A DNA stretch of 16,780 nucleotides from Gemmatimonadota bacterium (GCA_029862935.1 JAOTWK010000029.1:1-16780); one strand, 5' to 3'; numbered from the stretch's first letter, positions 7,420 through 15,983 are shown. Program-made: numbers and translations. The notes: generated by a model from the letters alone, not told the origin.

Positions 7420-8580
7420 ATGCGACCCACGATCATAGGCCTTGCATTGGCCGTGGCCATCTCCGCTTGTGGCGAGAACGGTGTCGAACCGCTGCCGCTC
7501 GAAACGCCGCAGAATCTGGGCTATGAACTGGAGGCGAGCGGCGATCCCGATGCGCCGCTGGGCCTGCTCCTATTCTGGGACCAGGTGGACAATGCCAATC
7601 TCGCCGTATACCGCGTCTACTCCCGGCCCAGCGCGAACGCGAACTTCGGCCTGAGGGGCGAGACGACCTCAATCACGTTTCACGACAACGGAATCCCCGA
7701 CCTCGAGTACTTCGTGGTTGCCGTCGATTTGAATGGGTTCGAGAGCGAGGCGAGCAACTCCGTGGTCATCGACGAGCGGCTGCGGTTGGATCCGGTGCAG
7801 TCACTGGTCGGCACGAGCCTGAATGGCGCCGTCTACCTGACATGGTCGGACAACCCATTCCAGACCTCACCGAACGCATTCAAACAGTACCGGGTGTACA
7901 GCGCGCCGTATGACTTGGATGCCGGGGCGTGCGACGATGCGTGGGGTCTCGAGGGGACGACCGTTGCACCGGAATTCGTGGTGGCGGCGCTCAATAATGG
8001 TGAGCCAGTGTGCTTCGCGATCTCCGCCGAGAGCATCGAGGGGTACGAGAGCCTGTGGTCGCCCACCTGGGCGGATACGCCTCGACCAGACGCGAGGAAT
8101 GTGTTGATGACGGCGCGGGAGGCCGACGCGGCGACTGCAGGGTTCCGGTTCTGGCTCGACAACGGCGATGGGATCGTGGCGCCGGCAGAATTGGGCGTGG
8201 TGGCGGCCGAGTCCAACCCTGAGATCGACTTCTTTGTGCGGCGGGATGCGGGCGGCAACTTCTTCATGGTTCCCGTGCGCGCGGGCACGGAAGTGCTGCA
8301 ATACAGCCAGGGGCCGGTTGACGACCTGACGTCTATCGATATCGCGCCCGAAACGGGATACAGCACCGCGGAGATCCAAGCCCAGCCGCGATTCGGGTAT
8401 GTGTTCCAGATGGACGGCGGTGACGGATTTGCACGGTTTGGGGCCATTCGGGTTACACACGTCGGTCAGGACGTCATGATCTTCGATTGGAGTTTCCAGA
8501 CCGATCCGGGGAATCCTGAGTTGGCCATCGGAGCGGGCGTGTTCAACGCCGCGCCGCAAGGGGTGGTGGTGAGGCGGTAG
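7420..8580 (+). CDS. Secreted lipoprotein with two fibronectin-III-like modules and an unrecognised C-terminal domain
   Basis: The ATG at 7420 is chosen because it begins a lipoprotein signal (MRPTIIGLALAVAISAC, Cys17) and GAGAGGG lies 9 bases upstream; the upstream TTG at 7384 would spoil the signal. The product has 386 residues. Residues about 28-120 (LLFWDQVDNANLAVYRVYSR, then YFVVAVDLNGFESEASN) and about 128-225 (GAVYLTWSDNP, YRVYSAPYD, CFAISAESIEGYES) each resemble a fibronectin-III beta-sandwich. Residues about 230-386 form a third region with DNGDGIVAPAEL, which recalls a calcium-binding loop but lacks its first Asp, and a beta-rich end (IRVTHVGQDVMIFDWSFQTD). It has its own promoter-like and terminator-like flanks, so it is probably a single-gene unit. 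I do not recognise a specific function. The lipobox has no Asp at +2, so outer-membrane sorting is likely. Confidence 0.8.
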   Translation: MRPTIIGLALAVAISACGENGVEPLPLETPQNLGYELEASGDPDAPLGLLLFWDQVDNANLAVYRVYSRPSANANFGLRGETTSITFHDNGIPDLEYFVVAVDLNGFESEASNSVVIDERLRLDPVQSLVGTSLNGAVYLTWSDNPFQTSPNAFKQYRVYSAPYDLDAGACDDAWGLEGTTVAPEFVVAALNNGEPVCFAISAESIEGYESLWSPTWADTPRPDARNVLMTAREADAATAGFRFWLDNGDGIVAPAELGVVAAESNPEIDFFVRRDAGGNFFMVPVRAGTEVLQYSQGPVDDLTSIDIAPETGYSTAEIQAQPRFGYVFQMDGGDGFARFGAIRVTHVGQDVMIFDWSFQTDPGNPELAIGAGVFNAAPQGVVVRR

Positions 8581-8605
8581 GAACGGGACGGGGTACGGGA
8601 TGCGG

Positions 8606-8634
8606 GGGTGAGGGGCCAACACGGTTCCTCACCC
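8606..8634 (+). terminator. Terminator-like hairpin after the lipoprotein gene
   Basis: GGGTGAGG (8606-8613) and CCTCACCC (8627-8634) are perfect complements with a 13-base loop, followed by TCTTTC. It begins 26 bases after the lipoprotein stop. The T-tract is short, so efficiency is uncertain. Confidence 0.5.
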
Positions 8635-8639
8635 TCTTT

Positions 8640-8695
8640 CGTATCCCGTATCCCGCATCCCGCATCCAATATCCCGTATCCCGTATCCCGTATCC
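8640..8695 (+). repeat. Tandem heptanucleotide array, 8 units of CGTATCC
   Basis: Eight exact 7-base steps can be read: CGTATCC twice, CGCATCC twice, AATATCC once, and CGTATCC three times. The array fills most of the gap before hutH. On its left, 8590-8605 holds degenerate units in the opposite orientation (GGGTACGG, GATGCGG), so the two sides could pair around the terminator-like hairpin. The same heptamer recurs on the other strand inside hutH at 9211-9245. Confidence 0.9.
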
Positions 8696-8713
8696 GACCC
8701 TTACTTTTCCTCC

Positions 8714-10240
8714 ATGTCCCAAACCTCTGTCATCCTCACGAGTTCCGGGTTGTCGATTCCCGACGTGGTCGCCGTCTCACGAGACGGCGCGACCGTTGCC
8801 ATCGACCCTGCTGCGGCTGAGCGCGCCGATGCTTCCCGAGTTGCAATTGACCGGCTGCTTGCGAAGGGCGATGCGATCTACGGAGTCAACACTGGATTTG
8901 GGAAGCTTGCGACTGTGCGCATTGCGCCTGACAAGCTCGTGGAGCTGCAGCGCAACCTCATCCTGAGTCATGTCTCCGGAGTGGGCGAACCGCTGTCGGT
9001 AGATGTCGTCCGCGCGGTGATGTTGTTGCGGGCCAACGTGCTGCTTCGTGAGACGAGTGGCGTGCGCGCCCGCGTCGTGCAACAGATCGCGGACATGCTG
9101 AATGCCGGGATCCACCCGGTTGTGCCGGAGCAGGGGAGTGTCGGCGCCAGCGGAGACCTCGCCCCCCTCGCGCACATCGCGTATGGGATGATGGGGGAGG
9201 GTGACGTGGTGATACGGGAGACGGGATACGGGACACGGGACCAGGATCGATTGACGGCACGGGAGGCGCTCGAGGGGGCGGGCATCGAGCCTCTGGAATT
9301 CCTTCCCAAAGAAGCCCTGTCGTTCATCAATGGTACCCAGGTGCAGACCGCGATCCTCGCGACGGTCGTCCACGACGCACGGAACCTCTGGCGCTCGGCG
9401 GTCGGGGCGGCGGCGATGAGTGTCGAGGCGTTGATGGGGACGCCCGCGCCATTCGATGAGCGGATTCACGAGGCTCGCCCGCATCCGGGGCAGGTCCGCG
9501 CCGCGGCACTTATGCGGGAGCTGCTCGCCGATAGCGAGATCCGCGAGTCGCATCGGGTGGGTGACCCGAGAGTGCAAGACGCCTACAGTCTGCGCTGTTC
9601 ACCTCAGATCCTGGGCCCCGTGGTCGACGCCGTCGAGTTCGCGGCGTCCGTTGCCGACATCGAGCTCAATGCCTCGACGGATAACCCGTTGGTGTTTGGC
9701 GAGGAGGTCCTCTCAGGGGGCAACTTCCATGGGCAGCCTATCGCGCTGGCACTCGACATCTTGAGTATCGTGCTCACGACGTTGGCAGGCCTCGCCGAAC
9801 GACGGCTCGACCGCCTGATGAACCCGGAGGTTTCTCAGGGACTCCCTGCGTTCCTCGCCCACGATCCTGGACTGCATTCTGGGCTCATGATGATGCAGAT
9901 CGTCGCCGCCTCGCTGGTGGGAGAGTCACGGACGTTGTCCACGCCGGCGAGCGTCCAGTCCATCCCTACCGACGCGAACCAGGAAGATGTCGTGCCCATG
10001 GGGATGGCGAGCGCCATCAAGGCACGGCGGGTGCTGGCCAACGCGCAGCGCGTTGTGGCCAGCGAGTTGATTGCGGGAGCACAGGGACTGGAATTTCGCA
10101 AGCCGCTTCGGCCGGGGCGTGGGGTGGAGAGACTGTACGACCGGGTGCGAGCCCTGGTGCCCGTTTACGAGCGGGACCGACCACTTACGGAAGATGTGGA
10201 ACGCGTCGCGCGGGCGGTGGCAAAGGAGGCACTAGTATGA
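8714..10240 (+). CDS. hutH: Histidine ammonia-lyase (histidase)
   Basis: The 508-residue product is normal length for HutH. It removes ammonia from L-histidine to give urocanate, in the cytoplasm. Diagnostic features are YGVNTGFG (56-63), with the catalytic Tyr; LSHVSGVG with the Ser-His pair (85-86) that marks histidase rather than tyrosine or phenylalanine lyase; and [14 protein letters not shown], where Ala145-Ser146-Gly147 forms the MIO cofactor. Further matches are [32 protein letters not shown] and [10 protein letters not shown] with Glu424. Val426 replaces the His of the usual QEDHVSM. Residues about 164-180 are about 7 longer than in Pseudomonas putida HutH (from memory) and are encoded by heptamer repeats. 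The ATG has no Shine-Dalgarno site; a pyrimidine run TTTTCCTCC precedes it. The stop overlaps hutU (ATGA). Confidence 0.95.
   Translation: MSQTSVILTSSGLSIPDVVAVSRDGATVAIDPAAAERADASRVAIDRLLAKGDAIYGVNTGFGKLATVRIAPDKLVELQRNLILSHVSGVGEPLSVDVVRAVMLLRANVLLRETSGVRARVVQQIADMLNAGIHPVVPEQGSVGASGDLAPLAHIAYGMMGEGDVVIRETGYGTRDQDRLTAREALEGAGIEPLEFLPKEALSFINGTQVQTAILATVVHDARNLWRSAVGAAAMSVEALMGTPAPFDERIHEARPHPGQVRAAALMRELLADSEIRESHRVGDPRVQDAYSLRCSPQILGPVVDAVEFAASVADIELNASTDNPLVFGEEVLSGGNFHGQPIALALDILSIVLTTLAGLAERRLDRLMNPEVSQGLPAFLAHDPGLHSGLMMMQIVAASLVGESRTLSTPASVQSIPTDANQEDVVPMGMASAIKARRVLANAQRVVASELIAGAQGLEFRKPLRPGRGVERLYDRVRALVPVYERDRPLTEDVERVARAVAKEALV
8767..8794 (+). other. Hairpin in the first 80 bases of hutH
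   Basis: GCCGTCTC (8771-8778) and GAGACGGC (8781-8788) are complementary around AC, and GGTC (8767-8770) can pair with GACC (8791-8794) past a 2-base bulge. It could hinder early translation of hutH, but 8 bp is within chance expectation for a GC-rich window of this size. Confidence 0.35.
9211..9245 (+). repeat. Heptamer repeats inside hutH coding region
   Basis: Units read GATACGG, GAGACGG, GATACGG, GACACGG and a degenerate GACCAGG. GATACGG is a rotated reverse complement of the intergenic CGTATCC unit. Three units (21 bases) keep the reading frame and match the apparent 7-residue excess of this HutH over the family. They encode part of [12 protein letters not shown]. Confidence 0.75.
10223..10229 (+). 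promoter_or_regulatory. Strong ribosome binding site for hutU
   Basis: AAGGAGG lies 7 bases before the hutU ATG (10237), inside the end of hutH. It is the strongest such site in the window and fixes the hutU start. Confidence 0.85.
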
Positions 10241-11910
10241 CCACAACGGCTGCAGCGCGGGAGGTGCGGGCGCCGCGCGGATCGACGATTTCGTGCCGCG
10301 GCTGGATACAGGAAGCCGCCCTCCGGATGCTGATGAACAACCTGGACCCCGACGTGGCGGAGCGTCCGCACGACCTCATCGTGTACGGCGGGACTGGTCG
10401 CGCAGCCCGTAGCTGGGAAGCGTTCGACGCGATCTGCGCTGCGCTTCGAACACTTGGCAATGACGAGACGTTGCTCGTGCAGTCCGGAAAGCCGGTGGGG
10501 GTGTTCACTACCCACGAGGATGCTCCCCGCGTGCTCATCGCCAACGCGAACCTCGTTGGCCGGTGGGCGAACTGGGAGACCTTCCGTGAACTGGAGCGCC
10601 AGGGTCTCACCATGTACGGCCAGATGACGGCTGGCAGCTGGATCTACATCGGCACCCAGGGAATCCTCCAGGGCACATACGAGACCTTCGGCTCATTAGC
10701 GGCGCGGCACTTTGGAGGGTCGCTCGAGCGGCGCATCGTCCTGACGGGCGGATTGGGGGGGATGGGTGGTGCGCAGCCGCTCGCCGCCACGATGAACGGA
10801 GGGATCATGCTCGCGATTGAGGTGGATCCCGCTCGCATCAGACGCCGCCTCGATACACGCTACCTCGACATGATGACGGAGTCCCTGGATGACGCTTGGC
10901 GCAGGGTGGCCGACGCGCGGGAGAGCGGCAAGGCGATTTCCGTAGGTCTCGTCGGGAATTGTGCGGAAGTGCTCCCCGAGATGGTGAGCCGCGGGTGGGT
11001 CCCTGATGTGCTCACCGACCAGACGTCGGCACACGACACGCTGCAAGGGTACGTGCCGGCGGGGATCAGCCTGGAAGAGGCTGACAAATTGCGAGAGCGG
11101 GATCCTGCAGACTACGTGCGGCGCGCCAAAGAGTCGATCGCCGTGCACGTGCGAGCCATGCTGGCCCTGCAGCGCCAAGGCGCGATCACGTTCGACTACG
11201 GGAACAACATCCGCACGGAGGCCATGGACGCCGGCGTGACTGACGCGTTCGAGATTCCCGGTTTCGTGCCCGAGTACATCCGTCCGCTGTTTTGCGAGGG
11301 ACGTGGCCCATTCCGGTGGGTAGCGCTTTCGGGCGAACCCAACGACATCTATCGCACCGATGATCTGGTGCTCGAGTTGTTTCCCGACGATCGCGTCCTC
11401 ACGCGGTGGATTCGCAAGGCCCGCGATCAGGTTGCGTTTCAGGGGCTCCCGTCTCGCATTTGCTGGCTGGGAATGGGCGAGCGTGCCGCGTTCGGCCTGG
11501 GCATCAATGAGTTGGTGGGTCGCGGTGAGATCTCAGCGCCCATCGTGATCGGGCGTGACCACCTCGACACGGGCTCGGTAGCGTCCCCCTTCAGAGAAAC
11601 CGAAGGCATGGTCGACGGCTCGGATGCGATCGCCGACTGGCCGATTCTGAACGCGTTGCTCAACACCGCGTCCGGCGCCTCGTGGGTCTCGTTCCACCAC
11701 GGTGGCGGGGTCGGGATCGGCAACAGCTTGCATGCCGGTCAGGTGATCGTCGCCGACGGTACCCCCGCAGCGGCGCGGCGTCTCAGGAGGGTGCTCGACA
11801 ACGATCCGGGCATCGGAATCGTGCGTCACGCCGACGCCGGATATCCGGAGGCGATCGAGGCCGCGGCACGCCACGGCCTGGTCATTCCCACGCGCGAGCT
11901 CGGGCGGTGA
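10237..11910 (+). CDS. hutU: Urocanate hydratase (urocanase)
   Basis: The 557-residue product matches the family length. It converts urocanate to 4-imidazolone-5-propionate with tightly bound NAD+, in the cytoplasm. Clear signatures run through the protein: [51 protein letters not shown], the glycine-rich GGLGGMGG (171-178), [31 protein letters not shown] with the catalytic Cys409 (Cys410 in Pseudomonas putida), [18 protein letters not shown] and [16 protein letters not shown]. The ATG overlaps the hutH stop, with AAGGAGG 7 bases upstream. The stop overlaps the hutI GTG (GTGA), so hutH-hutU-hutI form a tightly coupled operon. No key residue appears altered. Confidence 0.97.
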   Translation: MTTTAAAREVRAPRGSTISCRGWIQEAALRMLMNNLDPDVAERPHDLIVYGGTGRAARSWEAFDAICAALRTLGNDETLLVQSGKPVGVFTTHEDAPRVLIANANLVGRWANWETFRELERQGLTMYGQMTAGSWIYIGTQGILQGTYETFGSLAARHFGGSLERRIVLTGGLGGMGGAQPLAATMNGGIMLAIEVDPARIRRRLDTRYLDMMTESLDDAWRRVADARESGKAISVGLVGNCAEVLPEMVSRGWVPDVLTDQTSAHDTLQGYVPAGISLEEADKLRERDPADYVRRAKESIAVHVRAMLALQRQGAITFDYGNNIRTEAMDAGVTDAFEIPGFVPEYIRPLFCEGRGPFRWVALSGEPNDIYRTDDLVLELFPDDRVLTRWIRKARDQVAFQGLPSRICWLGMGERAAFGLGINELVGRGEISAPIVIGRDHLDTGSVASPFRETEGMVDGSDAIADWPILNALLNTASGASWVSFHHGGGVGIGNSLHAGQVIVADGTPAAARRLRRVLDNDPGIGIVRHADAGYPEAIEAAARHGLVIPTRELGR

Positions 11911-13172
11911 GCACGCTGTTGGTCGGGGCTACACAGGTCGTCACCTGCCGCGGACCCGCGCGGGCTCGGCGTGGCCGCGAGATGGAGCAGCTCGAAGTCT
12001 TGGAGGACGCGGCAGTGCTTATCGGCGACGATGGGTTGATTGCCGCTGTCGGGAGTGTCGGTGAGCTTCGGCAGCGCGCTGCCGGTGCCGCGATAGTCGA
12101 GCTGGAGGGTGTGCTGTTCCCTGGGCTCGTTGACTGCCATACGCACTCGGTGTTCGGGTCCGCCAGGCTCGCAGATTACGAACGTCGCGCGCGAGGGATC
12201 GGCTACAAGGCAATCGCGGCGGCGGGTGGCGGCATTCTGTCGTCAGTCGAGGATGTGCGGCAACGCTCGCGAGACGATCTCGTCGATCTGACTCGCCGTC
12301 GCTTGGATCGGCTGCTCCGGCATGGCACGACAACGGTCGAGGTGAAGTCGGGATATGGGCTCCAGCTCGATGCCGAGCTGAAGCAACTGGACGTGATCGA
12401 GGCCGTGGCGAACGGGGGACCTGATCTGGTGCCTACCTTCCTCGGCGCTCATGAAGTCCCGGCGGAGTACCGTAGCGATCCGAGTGCGTACGTCGAACTC
12501 GTCGTGCACGAGATGCTCCCCGCGGTCCAGCGTCAAGGTGTTGCGCGGTTTTGTGATGTCTTCTGTGAGCCCGGCGTGTTCACGGTGGACCAGTCACGCC
12601 GTGTGCTGTCGGCGGCGCGGCAGCATGGTCTTGGCCTCAAGCTTCATGCGGATGAGCTGGATCCGTCCGGTGGAGCCGAATTGGCGGTGGAGCTTGGCGC
12701 GGTGTCCGCGGACCACCTGGCGGCGATCTCGGATGCAGGCATCGCGGCACTCGCGGCGAGCGACACGATCGCCGTGCTTCTGCCGGGAACGATGATGTTC
12801 CTGGGTCGGTCACAACAGGCCCCCGGGCGCCGCCTGATCGATGCCGGCGCGGCGGTGGCGATTGCGACGGACTTCAATCCGGGCAGCTCGCCGGGGATGA
12901 GCCTCCCGCTCATGGCCACGATGGCGGTGACGCAGGCACGCGTGCTCCCGTCTGAGGCGGTGACTGCGATTACCGTGAACGGGGCCGCAGCGGTAGGGGA
13001 GGCCCATTCCCGCGGGCAGATTGCCGTCGGCTTCCGGGCTGATCTGGCCCTGGCGCAGGTCCACGATTGGCGTGAGTTGGTTTATTGGTACGGTACCGAC
13101 CTTGTAACCGAGGCGTGGGTTGGGGGAGTGGCTTGTCTCCTGCGAGAGCGGCCCGTTAGTTTCTTGGGTTGA
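11907..13172 (+). CDS. hutI: Imidazolonepropionase
   Basis: The GTG at 11907, overlapping the hutU stop, gives 421 residues, the family size; the longer open frame upstream is a shadow of hutU. The enzyme opens imidazolonepropionate to N-formimino-L-glutamate. It is an amidohydrolase with a metal site: VDCHTH (His78, His80), LKLHADELD (His247), ADHLAA (His270) and ATDFNPG (Asp322). These line up at a constant offset of two with His80, His82, His249 and Asp324 of the Bacillus subtilis enzyme. [22 protein letters not shown] and [13 protein letters not shown] are further family signatures. The following enzyme of the pathway (HutG, or HutF plus HutG) is not encoded in the window. A weak hairpin at 13178-13196 after the stop has no T-run. 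Confidence 0.96.
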   Translation: MSTLLVGATQVVTCRGPARARRGREMEQLEVLEDAAVLIGDDGLIAAVGSVGELRQRAAGAAIVELEGVLFPGLVDCHTHSVFGSARLADYERRARGIGYKAIAAAGGGILSSVEDVRQRSRDDLVDLTRRRLDRLLRHGTTTVEVKSGYGLQLDAELKQLDVIEAVANGGPDLVPTFLGAHEVPAEYRSDPSAYVELVVHEMLPAVQRQGVARFCDVFCEPGVFTVDQSRRVLSAARQHGLGLKLHADELDPSGGAELAVELGAVSADHLAAISDAGIAALAASDTIAVLLPGTMMFLGRSQQAPGRRLIDAGAAVAIATDFNPGSSPGMSLPLMATMAVTQARVLPSEAVTAITVNGAAAVGEAHSRGQIAVGFRADLALAQVHDWRELVYWYGTDLVTEAWVGGVACLLRERPVSFLG

Positions 13173-13221
13173 GCAAAGTTGGGGGTTTCTCCCGACGACT
13201 GTGATCACCTACGAGCCGATC

Positions 13222-13226
13222 GAGGG
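13222..13226 (+). promoter_or_regulatory. Ribosome binding site that supports a CTG start for the TPR gene
   Basis: GAGGG sits 5 bases before the in-frame CTG at 13232. No in-frame ATG, GTG or TTG exists between the upstream stop (13202-13204) and the GTG at 13346, so this site is the main DNA evidence for the CTG start. Confidence 0.5.
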
Positions 13227-13231
13227 CCGTT

Positions 13232-15979
13232 CTGAACATCGAGAGAGCGAAGGACAAAGCCCGTAAGTTCGAGGCCCGGAGCCAGTGGGAAAAGGCGATC
13301 GAGCAGTATCAGCGGATCGTCACGGATCTCGAGATCACCGGTGAGGTGGACGCCGAGCTTGCCATCTACAACAAGCTCGGCGATCTCTACGTCAGGGTGG
13401 GCAAGGTGCCTTCGGGTGTCGCGACGTACGAGAAGGCCGTCGACCGCTACACAGAGAACGGATTCCCCAACAACGCCATCGCGCTCTGCAACAAGATCCT
13501 CCGGAACGCGCCGGGTCGCACGCCAGTCTACCTCAAGCTTGCCAAGCTCATGGTGGACCGGGGTTTCGTTGCCGAAGCGAAGCGCAACCTCCTCGAATAC
13601 GCGGCGCGGATGCAGAAGTCCGGGAAGCTCGAGGACTCGTTCGACGCCCTCAAGGAATTTGCCGACCTCTCTCCTGACAACGAGGAGATCCGCCTGCTGC
13701 TTGCGGAACAGCTGAAGGCGGCGGCCCGAACCGAAGAGGCACGAGAGCAGCTCGCCAAGCTCTACGCTGAAGTGGAGTCCACCGGTGACGAGCGCCGGAC
13801 CCGCGCGACGCTGCAGAAGCTGAGACAGATCGATCCGGAATACGACGTCGAGGCCGCGGCTCCTCAGGTCACCGTCAAGAAGAAGGCCAAGACCGGGGAC
13901 CTGATCTTCCTGGATCTCGATGAGCCGTCCCCGGCTGCTGCGCCGACGGTGGCCTACGAGAAGGACGCTGCACCCCCCGTGGACGAAGTGCCAGTCGACG
14001 CGGCGGTTGAATTCGTTGCGACCTCGCTCGAGGAGGAGACCGCCGAGGCCAAGGCGGAGCTCGTCGAAGACGCAGAAGAGGGGCCGGCCCGGGCAGCCGA
14101 GATCGAGCCGACGTCCATGGTGGAGGAAACCGAGGCGGCGCTCGCTGACGGCGTCGACGTCGAGCGCGTGTCCGCCGATTACCTGACGGCTGCCGAAGGC
14201 GAGGTCGAGACACTTGACGGCCTCGATGTGAACGCGGAATTCGAGTCACCGCCTGCCGCGGCGGTCGAGGCGCTCGACTTCGAGCCAACTGCCGTGGAGG
14301 AGCCGCCCCGCGAGGTTCCTGAGGCGCTCGCTGAGGAGGTGCTCGAGGTCGTCCAAGAGCCCTCAGGCGATGAGGCCGTGGTCGTCGAGGAACCCGAGAT
14401 CATCGGGCAGGCGTATGCGCCGGAAGAACCGGTCGCGGTGCCACCGGGGGATTTGGCGTCCATGGTCGACGAAGAGGAGCCAGTCCCGGTGTGGGAGGTC
14501 GATGAGGAAGCGGATACCGGGGTCGATCTGAGTGACATCGCGTCAGACGTCGAAGAGGCAGTCGCTGATGAAGGGCTCGTGGCCGAGCCGCCGGTGATCG
14601 AGGTCGAGGAGCCCGTCGTTGAGCCGCCGCCAGCTGCCGACGAGGAGATCCTGGTCGAGGAAGAGATCCCTGTGGTCGAGGCGGCGACGCCGGTGGAAGA
14701 AGACATCGCTGTCGACGAAGACGTGCCCGTGGTCGAGCCGCCGCTCCCCGCCGACGAGTTCGTGGTCCAAGTGGAGGAACCGGAATCGATCGAGCTGAGC
14801 ACCGCGGGATCTGGTGGCGACCTGGGCGTGGACGTTCAGGATGGAACGTCGATCTGGGATGAGACGGAGGTGGGTGATTTCGAGGTCCCAGAGCTCGATC
14901 TCGAAGGCTTCGGCATCGAGGAGCCTCCCAAGAAGGTGGCTGGAGCGCCGGAGGGCGTGGTCGCCGCCATGGGTGTCGAGCGGCTCGAGGGCTTGGTGGC
15001 TGACGACCCCGACAATCCGGAGATTCACCGGGCGCTGGCTGAGGCGCTCATCGAGGAGGGCGGACGGGAACGCGGACTCGAGGAGTTGGACATCGCATTG
15101 CGTCTGCATGAGCACGACAAACAGTGGGGCAAAGCCGATCGGGTTGTCGGCGAGATCTTGCGGCTCGACCCCAACAGCATCCGGCACCACCAGAAAAGGG
15201 TGGAGCTGGCGTTCCAGCAGGGTGATAAGAGCGCCTTGGCAGGGGCGTACCTCGGACTCGCCGACGCGCTCTTCCGAACCGGCGCCGCGGACAGGGCGCG
15301 CGTGGTCTATCAGCGGGTGCTCGAGCACGATCCGACGAGCCAGCAGGCGCTGGCTGGACTGTCAACGCTCGAACCCGCGGAGGCAAAGCCACCAGACGGA
15401 CGGCCGTCGGAAGCTGCGCGTTTCAAGGTTGCCGACGAGCCACCCGATGAGGGCGACTTCATCGATCTCGGTGCACTGATCCTCGAAGAAGAGCAGTCGG
15501 CTCCCGATACCCGAATGCGCATCCAGGACGAAGAGCCGACGGGTGACGAGCAGAAGGACTTCGAGGAAATGCTCGATGAGTTCAAGCGCGGCATCGAGGC
15601 CAACCTCCCCGATGAAGACTGGCAGGCGCACTACGACTTGGGGGTCGCCTTCAAAGAGATGGGATTGCTCGACGAGGCTATCGCTGAGTTCCAAAAGTCA
15701 CTGCGCTCGTCAGAGGGCCGGTTGCAGACCGCGGAAGCGCTGGGTCTCTGTTTCTTCGAGAAGGGCCAGCATTCGGTGGCTGGCACGGTGTTGCGACGTG
15801 CGCTCGACTCGGAACCGGGCGGTGACGATTCGAAGATAGGCCTTCTCTACTGGCTCGGTCGGTGCGAGGAAGAGCAGGGGAGGCCGGACGAGGCTCTCAC
15901 CAACTATCAACGCGTCTTTGCGGTCGACATCAACTTCGAAGACGTGGATAAGCGTGTGAGGGCCATTGCCGGGGACTGA
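13232..15979 (+). CDS. Large TPR protein with long acidic Glu/Val/Pro-rich centre
   Basis: From CTG 13232 the product has 915 residues. That start is preferred because residues 2-38 (NIERAKDKARKFEARSQW, then KAIEQYQRIVTDLE) complete the first TPR, and GAGGG lies 5 bases upstream. The first canonical start, GTG 13346, would cut that repeat. Residues 1-215 hold several TPRs (AIYNKLGDLYVRVGK, FPNNAIALCNKILRNAPGR, PVYLKLAKLMVDRGFV). Residues about 230-566 are low complexity, rich in Glu, Val, Pro and Ala, very acidic, and contain a 19-residue repeat. Residues about 570-915 hold more TPRs (HRALAEALIEEGG, WQAHYDLGVAFKEMGLLDEA, LYWLGRCEEEQGRPDEA). No signal peptide or membrane segment is seen, so it is probably a cytoplasmic scaffold. 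Similar N-termini occur in Gemmatimonadota TPR proteins of unknown role (from memory). It lies 59 bases after hutI and 4 before the prenyl synthase gene. Confidence 0.8.
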   Translation: MNIERAKDKARKFEARSQWEKAIEQYQRIVTDLEITGEVDAELAIYNKLGDLYVRVGKVPSGVATYEKAVDRYTENGFPNNAIALCNKILRNAPGRTPVYLKLAKLMVDRGFVAEAKRNLLEYAARMQKSGKLEDSFDALKEFADLSPDNEEIRLLLAEQLKAAARTEEAREQLAKLYAEVESTGDERRTRATLQKLRQIDPEYDVEAAAPQVTVKKKAKTGDLIFLDLDEPSPAAAPTVAYEKDAAPPVDEVPVDAAVEFVATSLEEETAEAKAELVEDAEEGPARAAEIEPTSMVEETEAALADGVDVERVSADYLTAAEGEVETLDGLDVNAEFESPPAAAVEALDFEPTAVEEPPREVPEALAEEVLEVVQEPSGDEAVVVEEPEIIGQAYAPEEPVAVPPGDLASMVDEEEPVPVWEVDEEADTGVDLSDIASDVEEAVADEGLVAEPPVIEVEEPVVEPPPAADEEILVEEEIPVVEAATPVEEDIAVDEDVPVVEPPLPADEFVVQVEEPESIELSTAGSGGDLGVDVQDGTSIWDETEVGDFEVPELDLEGFGIEEPPKKVAGAPEGVVAAMGVERLEGLVADDPDNPEIHRALAEALIEEGGRERGLEELDIALRLHEHDKQWGKADRVVGEILRLDPNSIRHHQKRVELAFQQGDKSALAGAYLGLADALFRTGAADRARVVYQRVLEHDPTSQQALAGLSTLEPAEAKPPDGRPSEAARFKVADEPPDEGDFIDLGALILEEEQSAPDTRMRIQDEEPTGDEQKDFEEMLDEFKRGIEANLPDEDWQAHYDLGVAFKEMGLLDEAIAEFQKSLRSSEGRLQTAEALGLCFFEKGQHSVAGTVLRRALDSEPGGDDSKIGLLYWLGRCEEEQGRPDEALTNYQRVFAVDINFEDVDKRVRAIAGD
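14603..14773 (+). repeat. Three 57-bp / 19-residue degenerate repeats in the acidic TPR protein
   Basis: Units start at 14603, 14660 and 14717. They share the pattern x-E-x-P-V-V-E, two Pro or Ala, x, Pro/Ala, Ala/Val, Asp/Glu, Glu, x, Ile/Val, x, Val, x: VEEPVVEPPPAADEEILVE, EEIPVVEAATPVEEDIAVD and EDVPVVEPPLPADEFVVQV. They suggest that the acidic spacer grew by internal duplication. Confidence 0.7.
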
Positions 15980-15983
15980 GTCG

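Noticed and set aside
8640..8695. CRISPR-like array
   Set aside because: Units are 7 bases, contiguous, without spacers, so it is a simple tandem repeat.
13178..13196. Hairpin after hutI as a terminator
   Set aside because: A 6-bp stem with one G-U pair and no T-run; the next gene begins 59 bases after hutI, so read-through is likely.
14179..14802. Reverse-strand Ser/Thr/Gly-rich frame of 207 codons
   Set aside because: It is the antisense reading of the acidic Glu/Val-rich repeat region of the TPR gene, which explains its composition.
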